From positions 62,001 through 126,000 of the forward strand of contig NZ_JAMXQS010000003.1 in assembly GCF_024053505.1 (NCBI RefSeq): a DNA stretch of 64,000 nt, in the 5' to 3' direction. Below, piece after piece: positions 16,887-27,216 of the stretch (within the stretch, counting starts at the first letter, position 1; each line of letters opens with the position of its first letter). Source of the DNA: Mesorhizobium liriopis. GTDB lineage: Bacteria; Pseudomonadota; Alphaproteobacteria; Rhizobiales; Rhizobiaceae. Both the position numbers and the translations under genes were made by a program. Under the pieces are notes generated by a model. It searched no databases, had not been told where the DNA came from, and saw only the letters and a list, made by a program, of their open reading frames with translations.

Positions 16887-17882
16887 TGGACCATCTCTGG
16901 TTCGTTGAGATGGTGTGCGATTATGCACATGGTGCTTGCAGTGGCTACAAGCGGGATAGCCAATTTGCACGTACCAAAAAAAGATTCGCATTGCGTAAGC
17001 TGATGAAATTGCTTCAGCAAATCCTGCGCGATCTAGTTTCTCATAAAATCAGATCGCAGGCCAAATGAAGAGCGCCATGCCACACTTTCTCATCCTGCAA
17101 CTGCACACAGGCGTTGGGTGATGGTCACCGAGCGAGGACACTAGAAGGATGACCAGCACTCTTCTCCGGCTGGGAGTTTGATGCATTACAGTGAACACCC
17201 TGAGTTGCTTGCCCTGCACCAGTTCGCCCGGTTTTATGTCCAGCTGAAACGCTGATGATATTGGTGCCGCGGCGGCCCGAGACGAACCGACGAGCTCCAA
17301 GGTCGAGACGGCATTCCCGTTGGGAGCAACCGGGGGACGGGACGCTACACCACGATGTAAAGGTTCGCTTGCACAGGCGCATTGAGCACTCAGTCGGCAA
17401 ATCTGAGAACGGATGAAAGAATACGACCCGCTACGATAAGGTCGCTGACTCTCAGATTAGCTTTGTCGACCTAATTTTGTACCGCTGTGGCGTCTCACTG
17501 TGTGGATCGCCTACCGCTTACGCTTTGGTCAACCCGGTCGCGATGATGACGTCGATGGTGTCTCCGGATGCCAAAGAGAGTGCACGACTACAGCGAACTT
17601 TTTGCCGAGGTCGAACCCATCCTGGTGATTATTTGCGCACCGCCTCCAGAAGGTGGACTTCGTCAGCTCCGATATTGGTGGACCGCAAAATCATGCTTGA
17701 AGCGCACGCCTGTCGTTAACATGAGCGACGTCGTACGAGCATATGAAATGCCTTCGCTTTTATGCCGCCGCGGACGAGATCCGTCCATCATTAAGAACAT
17801 AACATTTGATCAGTTAAAGAAGCTTAGCGCCCTTAAGCGTCTCCCCACATCGCAAGTCAAACCACCCCCGTTACGCTACATA
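16887..17882. other. Gene-poor, low-GC stretch of the mobile element
   Basis: About 1 kb between the HTH gene and the broken integrase. Several short overlapping frames exist on both strands (for example 17,049-17,400 minus and 17,568-17,981 plus), but none shows a recognisable domain or good ribosome site. Composition becomes AT-rich after about 17,740. It probably represents decayed genes, including the missing part of the integrase fragment that follows. No IS ends or tRNA were seen. Confidence 0.45.
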
Positions 17883-18467
17883 TCAGGCCACAATCGATGC
17901 CATGTCAGGACTTGTCTGGAATCCATTCCATTTACCCCATCGAAAAACATTTCCAATACGGAACTTGATGAATTTTACTAGTTTTTCATTCTGCTTAATA
18001 TTTTTAAGATCGTGGAGTATGTGACTATCCTTGATAGCCGATAATTTCATATTTCTTATAGTTTTGCAGCAGCGCAACAACATGTTGCAATAATCCGTGC
18101 GGAGCTTATGACTAAATGTGCCACGGTTCGCTTTTCTCACAAATATACGAACGAGTTGCTCAAATGTGGTACGATAAAATAGCTGACGCACTTTAAACAT
18201 CGCATCTGCTGGATCGCGCCCTGCAGCTATGTGACGCGTTGCCCGGTCAGCGCGTTTTCTAGCTTCCGCTAACGATACTTTATTCCCGTATCCACCGAGA
18301 CCGATTTCACGTCGCTTGCCATCTTCCCTCCATATGAAGACCCAAGAATAGCTTGTTGGAAATCGCCTTAAGTATAATCCACCACCATCACCAAGGATGG
18401 CTTTCTTACGATCAATCCAAGCGGATTTGCATTGCTCTTCGGTAAGTTTTCTTGTTTGACGAGCCAC
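17883..18467 (-). pseudogene. Truncated P4-type tyrosine integrase, N-terminal part
   Basis: 194 residues that align with the N-terminal DUF4102 arm-binding domain (GDGGGLYLRRFPTSYSWVFIW, KRREIGLGGYGNKVSLAEARKRAD) and the SAM-like core-binding domain (ending VFRWGKWNGFQT). The catalytic domain with Arg-His-Arg-Tyr is absent, and nothing like it follows in other frames. Its AT-rich codon use differs from the intact integrase next door, so it comes from a separate element or an older insertion. It cannot recombine DNA. Confidence 0.8.
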
Positions 18468-18512
18468 TAGTGCGCAGTCCCTCTGATTTTGATATTGCCA
18501 GTGCGCGTAGCA

Positions 18513-19817
18513 TCAATTCAGTTCTACTACTTCCTTTAGCTCACCCTCGCACCACCTCTCCCACTCCTGCATTAGCTGCCTGCGCTTCTCCAGCGCGTCT
18601 GCCCTCCTATAGGCGCGCTCCGTGGCATCACCCACAGCATGTGCGAGTGCCTGCTCGGCGACATCGCGCGGGAAATGCGTCTCGTCCCCCACCCAGTCGC
18701 GAAAAGATGAGCGGAAGCCATGGACCGTGCAATGGTTCTTCTTCATGCGCCTGAGCAGCATCTCCATGGACATGGAGGAAAGCGGACGATCGCAGTCTGA
18801 TACTGCTCCGATTATGGAGTCGCCGGGTCTGGCGGAAGTGGATCTACGTGCGACTAATCGATTGGTTTCAGCTCTACCCTGTCCGCGCTTTTCATCAGCC
18901 CTGCGCCGCCCTATCCTTTGCCCAGGGAACACGAAACTTGATGAGCGCACCTCATGAAGGTCGGCAAGGATGCGGACGGCTTTCGCTGGAAGCGGCACCC
19001 GGTGCTCTCGTCCTGCCTTCATGCGGTAAGCAGGCACGATCCAGAGGGCAGCGTCGAAATCTATCTCCTCCCACTTCGCACCCAGCACCTCGCCTGATCG
19101 TGCAGCCGTCAGAATTAAGAATTCCAGCGCTCGTGCAGCAAGTGCTTCATGAGTACGTAGCTCCTTCATGAAGAGCGGCAGCTCACCGTAAGGCATGGCG
19201 GCATGGTGGCCACGACTGAGTCTTTGGCGAGCCGGAAGCACGTTCTTTAAGTGTCCTCGCCAAAGGGCTGGATTCTCGCCCGAGCGCCATCCTTGTGCCT
19301 TGGCAAAGTCAAGCACACGCTCAATGCGACCACGCAGACGGGAGGCGGTCTCTGGCTTTGCTCCCCAAATAGGCGTCAGCACAGAAAGCACGTCGGCCGT
19401 TGTTACTTCCGAAATTTTGCGATTAGCGATTTTGGCTGCATAGACTTCGAGCGTCATGCGCCACTGGGCGCGATGCTTATCATTGCGCCACTGCCCTTCC
19501 ATCATCGATAGGAAGCGTGTCGAGCACTCACCAAACGTGAGCTCCTCTTCTTGTTTGCGCTCGGCAATTGGATCACGCCCCTCAGCCACTGCTGTGCGGA
19601 TCTCGCCTGCCAGCCCCCGTGCACGACTAAGCCTGACGGCCGGATAGCTGCCCAAGCCCATCTCGCGCCGCCTGCTGCCATCGCGCCAAACGAAGCTCCA
19701 CGACTTCGAACCTGAGACTTTAACGCTAAGGTAAAGGCCTCCCCCGTCGCTCAGAAGTCCGGCTGACGAGGCTGCCCTACAGGCCGCATCGGTAAGCTTA
19801 TTAAGCGCCCTAACCAT
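18513..19817 (-). CDS. P4-type tyrosine recombinase/integrase
   Basis: 434 residues from the ATG at 19817. It has the DUF4102 N-terminal domain (LLSDGGGLYLSVKVSGSKSW), the SAM-like core-binding domain and a complete catalytic domain: Arg240 (AARSGEV), His366-x-x-Arg369 (HGFR), His393 and nucleophile Tyr403 (RAYRR). A ~45-residue Arg-rich insertion (about 301-344) lies before the second catalytic box, where most relatives have a short linker. The gene sits at the right edge of the CTAG-rich segment, close to a palindrome, as expected for an island integrase near its attachment site. Confidence 0.87.
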   Translation of the reverse strand: MVRALNKLTDAACRAASSAGLLSDGGGLYLSVKVSGSKSWSFVWRDGSRRREMGLGSYPAVRLSRARGLAGEIRTAVAEGRDPIAERKQEEELTFGECSTRFLSMMEGQWRNDKHRAQWRMTLEVYAAKIANRKISEVTTADVLSVLTPIWGAKPETASRLRGRIERVLDFAKAQGWRSGENPALWRGHLKNVLPARQRLSRGHHAAMPYGELPLFMKELRTHEALAARALEFLILTAARSGEVLGAKWEEIDFDAALWIVPAYRMKAGREHRVPLPAKAVRILADLHEVRSSSFVFPGQRIGRRRADEKRGQGRAETNRLVARRSTSARPGDSIIGAVSDCDRPLSSMSMEMLLRRMKKNHCTVHGFRSSFRDWVGDETHFPRDVAEQALAHAVGDATERAYRRADALEKRRQLMQEWERWCEGELKEVVELN

Positions 19818-19957
19818 GCGTGCGTCCCTAACATTGTCCCTAACACAATACCGCAATAATGGCAGACAATCAGGATCAATGAAAGACGCATTCCTCCACC
19901 AAAAGCTTGATACTACGCCATTTCTCTAGACAGCTATAGATAGTGACAAACCCTACT

Positions 19958-19980
19958 ATGGCGGACTCTCTGTCCGCCAT
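19958..19980. repeat. Perfect 9-bp inverted repeat; candidate attachment-site edge or terminator
   Basis: ATGGCGGAC, a TCTCT loop, then GTCCGCCAT. Its right arm with loop (CTCTCTGTCCGCCA) resembles the 3' end of a serine tRNA, a usual target of P4-type integrases, but no tRNA body is present. The repeat lies between the integrase and the backbone gene at 20,012, where CTAG density drops. It may mark the island end, or simply be a hairpin downstream of the minus-strand gene at 20,012. Confidence 0.45.
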
Positions 19981-20011
19981 TCTCACTGAAATTTTCGGCT
20001 TAACGGCGGCT

Positions 20012-20401
20012 TCAATTGACGGTCGGCAGGGCCTTGCGGCAGTCGTCCGCGCACTCACGGCACATCGTGGCGCAGAGCTTGCAGTGGTCGTGGTCATGCT
20101 TCTCGCATTCCTCGGCGCAGAGTTCGCAGGCGCGGATGCAGGTTTCGAGTTGGGTGCGGAGCATGGCGATGTTCTGGCCGGTACGGCGCACGGCGACGCG
20201 CGCGGTAGCGACGCAGATGTCGGCGCAGTCGGAACAGGTGCGAATGCACTGGCGCATGTCCATCGCCTCGCCCGAACAGGCATCCGCGCATGACGTGCAG
20301 AACAGCGAGCACAGCATTGAATGGCGCGCAGCGGTAGCAAGAAGCGCATTGAAATCACTTCCCACATCCGGATGAAGCTGAATCATCTTTTCAAGCGACA
20401 T
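20012..20401 (-). CDS. Four-helix-bundle Cys-rich copper-binding protein (Csp-like, DUF326)
   Basis: 129 residues with about 15 cysteines arranged in helical CxxC-type spacings (CSLFCTSCADAC, CIRTCSDCADIC, CIRACELCAEEC, CKLCATMCRECADDC). This is the pattern of copper storage proteins, which bind many Cu(I) ions inside a four-helix bundle. No signal peptide or TAT motif precedes it, so a cytosolic Csp3-like form is likely. A clear ribosome site (TGAGGAGAAAATC) precedes the ATG at 20401. It appears to be the first gene right of the imported segment. Confidence 0.85.
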   Translation of the reverse strand: MSLEKMIQLHPDVGSDFNALLATAARHSMLCSLFCTSCADACSGEAMDMRQCIRTCSDCADICVATARVAVRRTGQNIAMLRTQLETCIRACELCAEECEKHDHDHCKLCATMCRECADDCRKALPTVN

Positions 20402-20699
20402 GATTTTCTCCTCAGAACTTGGTTGTCACCCGCCAGCGGCACTGGTGATGCGTCATGTGTCGGGGCGGCAAACACCGTCATAAAGGATGCCGATCTCGAC
20501 TTCGCGCGAGCGCGCTTCCTCACACTCGAAATCGAGCAGCGTCAGGCGCGAGAAGGTCTGCCTGGCGACATAGCCAAGGGCTCTGATCGACATGTCTCGG
20601 GTGTCCCGCATAACGAGCATGCGGCGCCAACGACCGCTCGCCGGATTGGTTCATCCGGCGGCAAGGCTACTCCGAGGCGTTATAGGTGGGAGGGGCCGG
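20402..20699. other. 298-bp gap between copper-protein and L,D-transpeptidase genes
   Basis: Upstream region of the copper-binding protein gene and downstream region of the L,D-transpeptidase gene, both on the minus strand. It contains a 7-bp perfect hairpin at 20640-20659 (GCCGGAT, 6-nt loop, ATCCGGC) without a T-run on either strand. I could not identify a copper-responsive operator. No gene is supported. Confidence 0.4.
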
Positions 20700-21752
20700 T
20701 CAATCGCCCGCGTATGGGTCGGCCAGCGCCGCAGATGGCCGGCTGATCGGCACCGCGGTCAGCGAGGTGCGGGTCGAGAGTTTCTTTTCGCCGTCACGCT
20801 TGAGGAGTTTGCGGAAGCTTTCGTGCATGCCGCCGTCGGAATAGCTGTAGGCGACGGGAGCGGCCGTGGTGGTCGTGGCGAAGCGCTCGAAGGCGACCCG
20901 GTCCTTCTGCTCGCGCGCAGCCACGAGCGGATCGGGGCCGCCAGCGGCCGGCGGGCAGGCGGCGAGCGGGTCGGTGGGCTCGCCGTTCGACCACTGCGTG
21001 TCGAAGACGTATTTGCGCGAGCAATAGGAAACCTTGGGCTGGCGCCTGGTGACCTCGAAGCTGTCATAGCCCTTCTTGAGGTCCTGCCAGAAGACGAAGT
21101 TTTCGTCGCTGCGGTTGCGCGCCATGTTTTCGGGCGACATGCGGAAGGGAAAGGCCTGCACCTGGAAGGATTGCTGGCCGCCCTTCAGCGCGTCGCGGGC
21201 AAGCGCATAGATTTCGGCCACGCCTTCATCGGTCAGCGCATAGCAGCCGGACGACGAGCAGGCGCCGTGGATCATCAGCGCCTCACCGGAGTAGCCGAGC
21301 GCGGATTCGAGCTTGTTCGGGTAGCCGAGATTGAACGACAGATAATATTGCGACTTCGGGTTCATCATGCTGTTGGACACATGATAGAAGCCTTCGGGCG
21401 CCTGACGGTCGCCGATCTTGGTCTTCGGCCCGAGTTTGCCCGACCAGCGGCACATCGGATAGGTCTTGAGAAGCGCGTAGCGGCCCTGGGCGTTCTGCTT
21501 CCAGACTTCCAGCTCGCTTTCCTGCTTGAAGATGCGCACGAGGATGGGCGAGGACGGCGTCATGCCTTTCGCGCGCATCTGGCTTACGAGCTTCGCCGGG
21601 ATCGGCTGGATGGCTTTCGTATCCACGTCGAGCACGCTCGAGACACAGCCTGAGAGTGAAAGGCTGGTTGCGGCGATGATCAAAGGCGTGCGCGCTTTGC
21701 GGAGCGCGTTGCGAAGAAGGCTGCGGAAACTGGGCGTCGAAGAAGCTGGCAT
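20700..21752 (-). CDS. L,D-transpeptidase (YafK/ErfK family) lipoprotein
   Basis: 350 residues from the ATG at 21752. The N-terminal lipoprotein signal has a lipobox (LSLSGC, Cys about residue 35). The YkuD domain has the catalytic motif MIHGACSSSGCYALTD (HGxxSxGC), so the nucleophile is the Cys of SGC. The long C-terminal region (about 240-350) is not typical of the catalytic domain. L,D-transpeptidases form 3-3 crosslinks or attach proteins to peptidoglycan, which is important in Rhizobiales. The open frame upstream to 21821 is likely not translated. Confidence 0.83.
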   Translation of the reverse strand: MPASSTPSFRSLLRNALRKARTPLIIAATSLSLSGCVSSVLDVDTKAIQPIPAKLVSQMRAKGMTPSSPILVRIFKQESELEVWKQNAQGRYALLKTYPMCRWSGKLGPKTKIGDRQAPEGFYHVSNSMMNPKSQYYLSFNLGYPNKLESALGYSGEALMIHGACSSSGCYALTDEGVAEIYALARDALKGGQQSFQVQAFPFRMSPENMARNRSDENFVFWQDLKKGYDSFEVTRRQPKVSYCSRKYVFDTQWSNGEPTDPLAACPPAAGGPDPLVAAREQKDRVAFERFATTTTAAPVAYSYSDGGMHESFRKLLKRDGEKKLSTRTSLTAVPISRPSAALADPYAGD

Positions 21753-21870
21753 GGTCCCCGGACAATGCGGCGGCGTGGTTAAGACAAGGTTTCGCGGAAC
21801 CCACGGTCCGCCCCCGCGCACGCATCATCATGAAAGCAAGGCATGAATACGGCCACGGCAGGCCTCGGCT

Positions 21871-22488
21871 TCAGTGCCTCAAGCCACCCTCTTCTTCCAG
21901 AAACTCGATGATCGTTTCGAGCCCCTGGCGGCGGCGCATATCGGTGAAGACGAAGGGGCGCGACCCCCGCATGCGCTCGGTGTCCGAACGCATCACGTCG
22001 AGATCGGCACCGACATAAGGAGCGAGGTCCATCTTGTTGATGATGAGCAGATCCGAGCGCGTGATGCCGGGACCGCCCTTGCGCGGCACTTTCTCGCCGC
22101 CGGCCACATCGATCAGATAGAGCGTGATGTCGGCGAGGTCGGGCGAGAAGGTGGCTGCGAGGTTGTCGCCGCCCGATTCGATGAACACCACGTCGAGATC
22201 GGGAAAGCGGCGGCGCATCTCGGCGATGGCCGCGAGATTGATCGAGGCGTCCTCGCGGATCGCGGTGTGCGGGCAGCCGCCGGTTTCGACGCCCATGATG
22301 CGCTCTTCAGGCAGTGCCTGGACGCGGTTCAGGATCAGCTCGTCTTCCTTGGTGAAGATGTCGTTGGTGACGACGGCGACCGAATAGCGATCGCGCATGG
22401 CCTTGCAGAGCATTTCGGTCAGCGTCGTCTTGCCGACGCCGACAGGGCCACCGATGCCGACGCGCAAGGGGCCGTTGGGCGATGTCAT
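21871..22488 (-). CDS. ureG: Urease accessory GTPase UreG
   Basis: 205-residue SIMIBI-class GTPase that drives nickel delivery to urease with UreD, UreE and UreF. It has the P-loop [11 protein letters not shown] (about residues 10-20), the metal motif [10 protein letters not shown] (Cys-Pro-His) and the base-recognition motif INKMDLA. Length and sequence are fully typical. It is the last gene of the urease operon and overlaps ureF by 4 bp. Confidence 0.97.
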   Translation of the reverse strand: MTSPNGPLRVGIGGPVGVGKTTLTEMLCKAMRDRYSVAVVTNDIFTKEDELILNRVQALPEERIMGVETGGCPHTAIREDASINLAAIAEMRRRFPDLDVVFIESGGDNLAATFSPDLADITLYLIDVAGGEKVPRKGGPGITRSDLLIINKMDLAPYVGADLDVMRSDTERMRGSRPFVFTDMRRRQGLETIIEFLEEEGGLRH

Positions 22489-23108
22489 GAGCGGAATACC
22501 CTCGAATACTGTGTTTCGTGCCGCATGGCGGCGATATCGGAAAGGACCGTAGCCGCCCCGAGATCGTCGAGCGTTGACTGACTCGCGCGGGCGGCGGTGT
22601 CGAGAATGACGGGTTCGAGGGCGGCAAGTGTCGCTACCCCGTCACGCTGCCCGAGCGGCACGAGACGGACGGCGGCCTGGACGATGTTGGAAGAGAAAGC
22701 GTGGAGATAGGCGGTGAGAACCGCATCGAGTGCGATGCCCTGGTTTCGTGCGGCATGGCCGACGGCGACGGGATAGGGCGCCGGGCGGCCCTCGCCCGTC
22801 CATGGTTCGGCGGCTTGCACGAACGCCTCGCCCTGCAGCGTGGTTTCCATGTGGCGCTCGCGCGAACCGGCCATGGCTTCAGCAAGTTCCGCCACGTCCT
22901 CGCCGCGCCAGCTCGCGGCGCAGAGCACGGCGTCGTTCCAGCCGGAGCCTTGGGTGAGCAGGTCCGACAGCCAGGCGACGAGCGTCGCACGGTCGCGGAT
23001 CGTGTTGTCGTGGATCGCGCGCTCGACGCCATGGCTATAGGCGAAGGCGCCCACCGGGAAAGCGGGCGACAGCCATGTCAGAAGCCGCAGAAGCTGCGGA
23101 TCAGCCAT
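22485..23108 (-). CDS. ureF: Urease accessory protein UreF
   Basis: 207 residues from the ATG at 23108 ([20 protein letters not shown]). This overlaps the end of ureE by 8 bp; the longer frame upstream only shadows the His-rich tail of ureE. All-helical UreF scaffold with [16 protein letters not shown] and a C-terminal [17 protein letters not shown] segment. UreF bridges UreD and UreG in the nickel-insertion complex. Confidence 0.95.
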   Translation of the reverse strand: MADPQLLRLLTWLSPAFPVGAFAYSHGVERAIHDNTIRDRATLVAWLSDLLTQGSGWNDAVLCAASWRGEDVAELAEAMAGSRERHMETTLQGEAFVQAAEPWTGEGRPAPYPVAVGHAARNQGIALDAVLTAYLHAFSSNIVQAAVRLVPLGQRDGVATLAALEPVILDTAARASQSTLDDLGAATVLSDIAAMRHETQYSRVFRS

Positions 23109-23763
23109 GCCGGCAGTTCGGCCCATGCACATGCCCCGGCGCACCGTGCGGCGGGTTGTGGTCGTGGCGATGACCATGCTCGTGATGGTGTTCATGCCCA
23201 TGGTGGTCATGGTGATCGTGGGCATGGCGCTCATGCTTTTGTTGGTGTCCATGATCATGGTCATGGTGATGGTGCCCGCCATGCTCATGGCCGTGGCCGG
23301 AATAGGCGCCACGCAAGGGGTTGAAAGGCTCGACGGCCTCCGTCACCCGCGCGCCGAGGCCTTGGAGCATGTCGCGGATCACATGGTCCCGCAGGATCAC
23401 GATGCGGGTGGCTTCGATGGCTGCCGGCAGATGCCGGTTGCCGATATGCCAGGCGAGTGCTGTCAAATGTACGGGGTCTCGCGCCTCGACCACATAGACC
23501 TCCTCGTCGGGCGCCACGATGCCGACCGTGCGGCCGTCTTCCAGTTCGAGCAGATCGCCGTCAGTCAACGCCACGGGAGCGATGAGGTCCACCAGGATCC
23601 GCTCGCCGTTCTTCAGCGTCAGAACGCGACGGCGCAAATGGCGTTCGTCATGTTCGAGCACGGCGTGGTCGAAGGGCGCGGGAGCGCCTGCCGCGTCGGC
23701 CGCGCGGCGAAACGAGCCCGCGCGCGGGAACTTGGTGAAATCGGTGTTGACGGAGAGTTTCAT
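23101..23763 (-). CDS. ureE: Urease nickel metallochaperone UreE with long His-rich tail
   Basis: 220 residues. The N-terminal peptide-binding and central metal-binding domains are typical ([34 protein letters not shown]). The last ~65 residues form a His/Asp/Glu/Gly-rich tail with more than 25 histidines, ending NCRHG. Such tails bind several Ni(II) ions and act as a store. The alternating cat/gac codons create a repetitive-looking DNA tract (23,110-23,300) that is coding, not a repeat array. Confidence 0.95.
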   Translation of the reverse strand: MKLSVNTDFTKFPRAGSFRRAADAAGAPAPFDHAVLEHDERHLRRRVLTLKNGERILVDLIAPVALTDGDLLELEDGRTVGIVAPDEEVYVVEARDPVHLTALAWHIGNRHLPAAIEATRIVILRDHVIRDMLQGLGARVTEAVEPFNPLRGAYSGHGHEHGGHHHHDHDHGHQQKHERHAHDHHDHHGHEHHHEHGHRHDHNPPHGAPGHVHGPNCRHG

Positions 23764-23800
23764 GGGTTTGCCAGTGCAATGTGCTGCCGGAGCGGAGAAG

Positions 23801-24253
23801 TCAGGGCAGAAAGCTCTTGTCGAGAATCTGCGCCAGCGTGAAGGGGCAGGTTGAGGGAAAGGTGGCGCGGTCGAGGCTCGTTTCGCCTGCTGCGTTCAGT
23901 CGCGCGATCTCGTATTCCTCGGCGAGGATTTCCGATGGAAAGTTCTTCAGGCTTGGGCTCTCGGCAAGGCGGCGCGATATCCGGGTGCGTTGTTCGAGGA
24001 TCGTTCCTTCCCAGCTGCCGCTTCGCTTTTCGGGCTGGAATTTCCACTTGAGAAGATGGGCGAGGAGCACGACGAGGCGGCTTTCGATCTCATTGCGTTC
24101 GCTGCGCCCCAAGCTTTCCACCTCTTCGGCGAGATTGTCACGGTCGAGATTTCCCCACGCGCCCGCACGCAAGTCGGCCGCCTGCTGCAAAGCCCAGGCG
24201 GCGTAGTCGCGGGTAAAGAGCGACGCTTGGACGATGCGCTCGATCTTGTTCAT
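23801..24253 (-). CDS. DUF29-family protein inside the urease operon
   Basis: 150-residue DUF29 protein ([54 protein letters not shown]). The family is mostly helical, common in cyanobacteria and Proteobacteria, and of unknown function. The gene sits between ureC (44 nt upstream) and ureE (37 nt downstream) on the same strand, so it is almost surely co-transcribed with urease. No metal-binding motif is evident. Whether it helps urease maturation is an open inference. Confidence 0.85.
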   Translation of the reverse strand: MNKIERIVQASLFTRDYAAWALQQAADLRAGAWGNLDRDNLAEEVESLGRSERNEIESRLVVLLAHLLKWKFQPEKRSGSWEGTILEQRTRISRRLAESPSLKNFPSEILAEEYEIARLNAAGETSLDRATFPSTCPFTLAQILDKSFLP

Positions 24254-24297
24254 GCGTTGATCATCGCGCTTCGGCGGTTTGTGCGCAACTCAACTTC

Positions 24298-26009
<1,712 letters not shown>

Positions 26010-26013
<4 letters not shown>

Positions 26014-26315
26014 AGCGCTCCCATGATCTTGGCCTGGAAGCCGAAGACGGCGCGGGTGCCCGCGTAATCCACCAGCCGCACCTCGCGGCTCTGGCCGGGC
26101 TCGAAGCGGATCGCGGTGCCGGCCGCAATGTCGAGCCGGCGGCCGCGTGCCTGTTCGCGGTCGAAATCGAGCGCGCTGTTGGTTTCGAAGAAGTGGTAGT
26201 GCGAGCCGACCTGCACGGGACGGTCGCCGCGATTGGTGACGGTCAGCACCGTGCTTTCGCGGCCCTCGTTGAGGGTGACCTCGCCGTCTTGGGTGATGAT
26301 TTCGCCGGGAATCAT
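26010..26315 (-). CDS. ureB: Urease beta subunit UreB
   Basis: 101 residues from the ATG at 26315 ([20 protein letters not shown]). Structural beta subunit with the typical [11 protein letters not shown] motif and FEPGQSREV. The longer open frame upstream overlaps the ureJ gene in another frame and is not used. It overlaps ureC by 4 bp, in standard urease gene order apart from the interposed ureJ. Confidence 0.96.
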
Positions 26316-26317
26316 CT

Positions 26318-26893
26318 TCAAGCTCCGAGTGCGAGCCAAAGGCCAGCGATGGCGGTCAGCGCGCCCGCGCCACGCGCGAGGTTGCGGCCCATCAGGCCGC
26401 CAGCGCCCAGGCCCAACCCAATGCCGATCGCGTGCAGGATCGCGGTCGCGGCAGCGAAACCAATGGCGAAGGGCCATGCGCCCGCAGCCCCGAGTTCACC
26501 GCCATGGGCATGGCCGTGGAAGAAGGCAAGGAAGCCCACCATGGCAGCGGCGAGTGCGACGGGTGCCTGCAGTGCAGTAGCTGCCAGAAGGCCGAGGACA
26601 ATCACGGAGGCCAGCACGACCGGTTCGACGAGTGGCACGGGCAGACCACCGATAGCGACCCCAAAGCCGACAAGCATGGTCAAGACGAAAGCAGTGGGCA
26701 CGATCCAGACCGCACGGCCGCCCAGCAATGCCGCCCAAAGGCCAACGGCGACCATCGCGAGAATATGGTCGCCCCCGAAAAAGGGATGCGAGAAGCCGGC
26801 CGCAAGAGAGCCGTGCGCGAGCGGGTCGAGATTCGCGAAGGCGGGCGTCGCGGCAGTCGCGAGGAAGAGAGGGACGAGCAGGAGACGCTTCAT
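26318..26893 (-). CDS. ureJ: HupE/UreJ-family membrane protein
   Basis: 191 residues: a signal sequence (TPAFA about residue 20), then six predicted transmembrane helices with the family motifs [12 protein letters not shown] and FHGHAHG. HupE/UreJ proteins are secondary Ni(II) (or Co(II)) permeases. Its position between ureA and ureB, 2 nt from ureB, indicates that it supplies nickel for urease. No other nickel transporter is encoded in the window. Confidence 0.93.
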   Translation of the reverse strand: MKRLLLVPLFLATAATPAFANLDPLAHGSLAAGFSHPFFGGDHILAMVAVGLWAALLGGRAVWIVPTAFVLTMLVGFGVAIGGLPVPLVEPVVLASVIVLGLLAATALQAPVALAAAMVGFLAFFHGHAHGGELGAAGAWPFAIGFAAATAILHAIGIGLGLGAGGLMGRNLARGAGALTAIAGLWLALGA

Positions 26894-26904
26894 GGAAAAC
26901 TCGC

Positions 26905-27207
26905 TTAGCGGATGGGCTGGTGCACGGTGACGAGCTTGACGCCGTCGGGAAAGGTGGCTTCGACCTGCACGTCGTGGATCATCTCGGGGATCCCTTCCAT
27001 GACCTGATCGCGGGTGATCACATGCGCGCCCGCTTCCATGAGATCGGCCACCGAACGGCCGTCGCGCGCACCCTCCACCACGAAATCGCTGATCAGTGCG
27101 ATGGCCTCCGGATGGTTGAGCTTCACGCCGCGCTCAAGCCGCTTGCGTGCCACGACGGCCGCCATGGCGACGAGGAGCTTGTCTTTCTCGCGAGGTGTCA
27201 GGTTCAT
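26905..27207 (-). CDS. ureA: Urease gamma subunit UreA
   Basis: 100-residue structural gamma subunit ([34 protein letters not shown], ending LVTVHQPIR). Fully typical length. The separate ureA, ureB and ureC genes show the bacterial three-subunit type. It lies 9 nt after ureD and 11 nt before ureJ in the operon. Confidence 0.97.
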   Translation of the reverse strand: MNLTPREKDKLLVAMAAVVARKRLERGVKLNHPEAIALISDFVVEGARDGRSVADLMEAGAHVITRDQVMEGIPEMIHDVQVEATFPDGVKLVTVHQPIR

Positions 27208-27216
27208 GCAAAAATC

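Larger units (their letters stand above)
11043..19980. mobile_element. Degenerate integrative element / phage-satellite-like island segment
   Basis: Combines truncated umuC with umuD, an orphan zinc-ribbon membrane protein, XRE regulator, HGGxTG protein, AAA helicase, Toprim primase, AlpA-like HTH, one broken and one complete P4-type integrase. Helicase-primase-AlpA-integrase is the core of P4-like satellites and small integrative elements. No capsid, terminase large subunit, relaxase or type IV secretion gene is present. It is bounded on the right by a drop in CTAG frequency. The left limit is unclear because the CTAG-rich composition continues to base 1. Confidence 0.7.

Noticed and set aside
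17568-17981. 137-codon plus-strand frame in the island
   Set aside because: Crosses the end of the integrase fragment, has uneven composition and no recognisable domain.
20592-21653. 353-codon plus-strand frame
   Set aside because: It lies opposite the L,D-transpeptidase gene and is Arg/Gly/His-rich, as antisense frames of GC-rich genes usually are.
23110-23300. Repetitive-looking cat/atg tract suggesting a tandem repeat or CRISPR-like array
   Set aside because: It encodes the His-rich tail of UreE; no regular repeat-spacer pattern exists.
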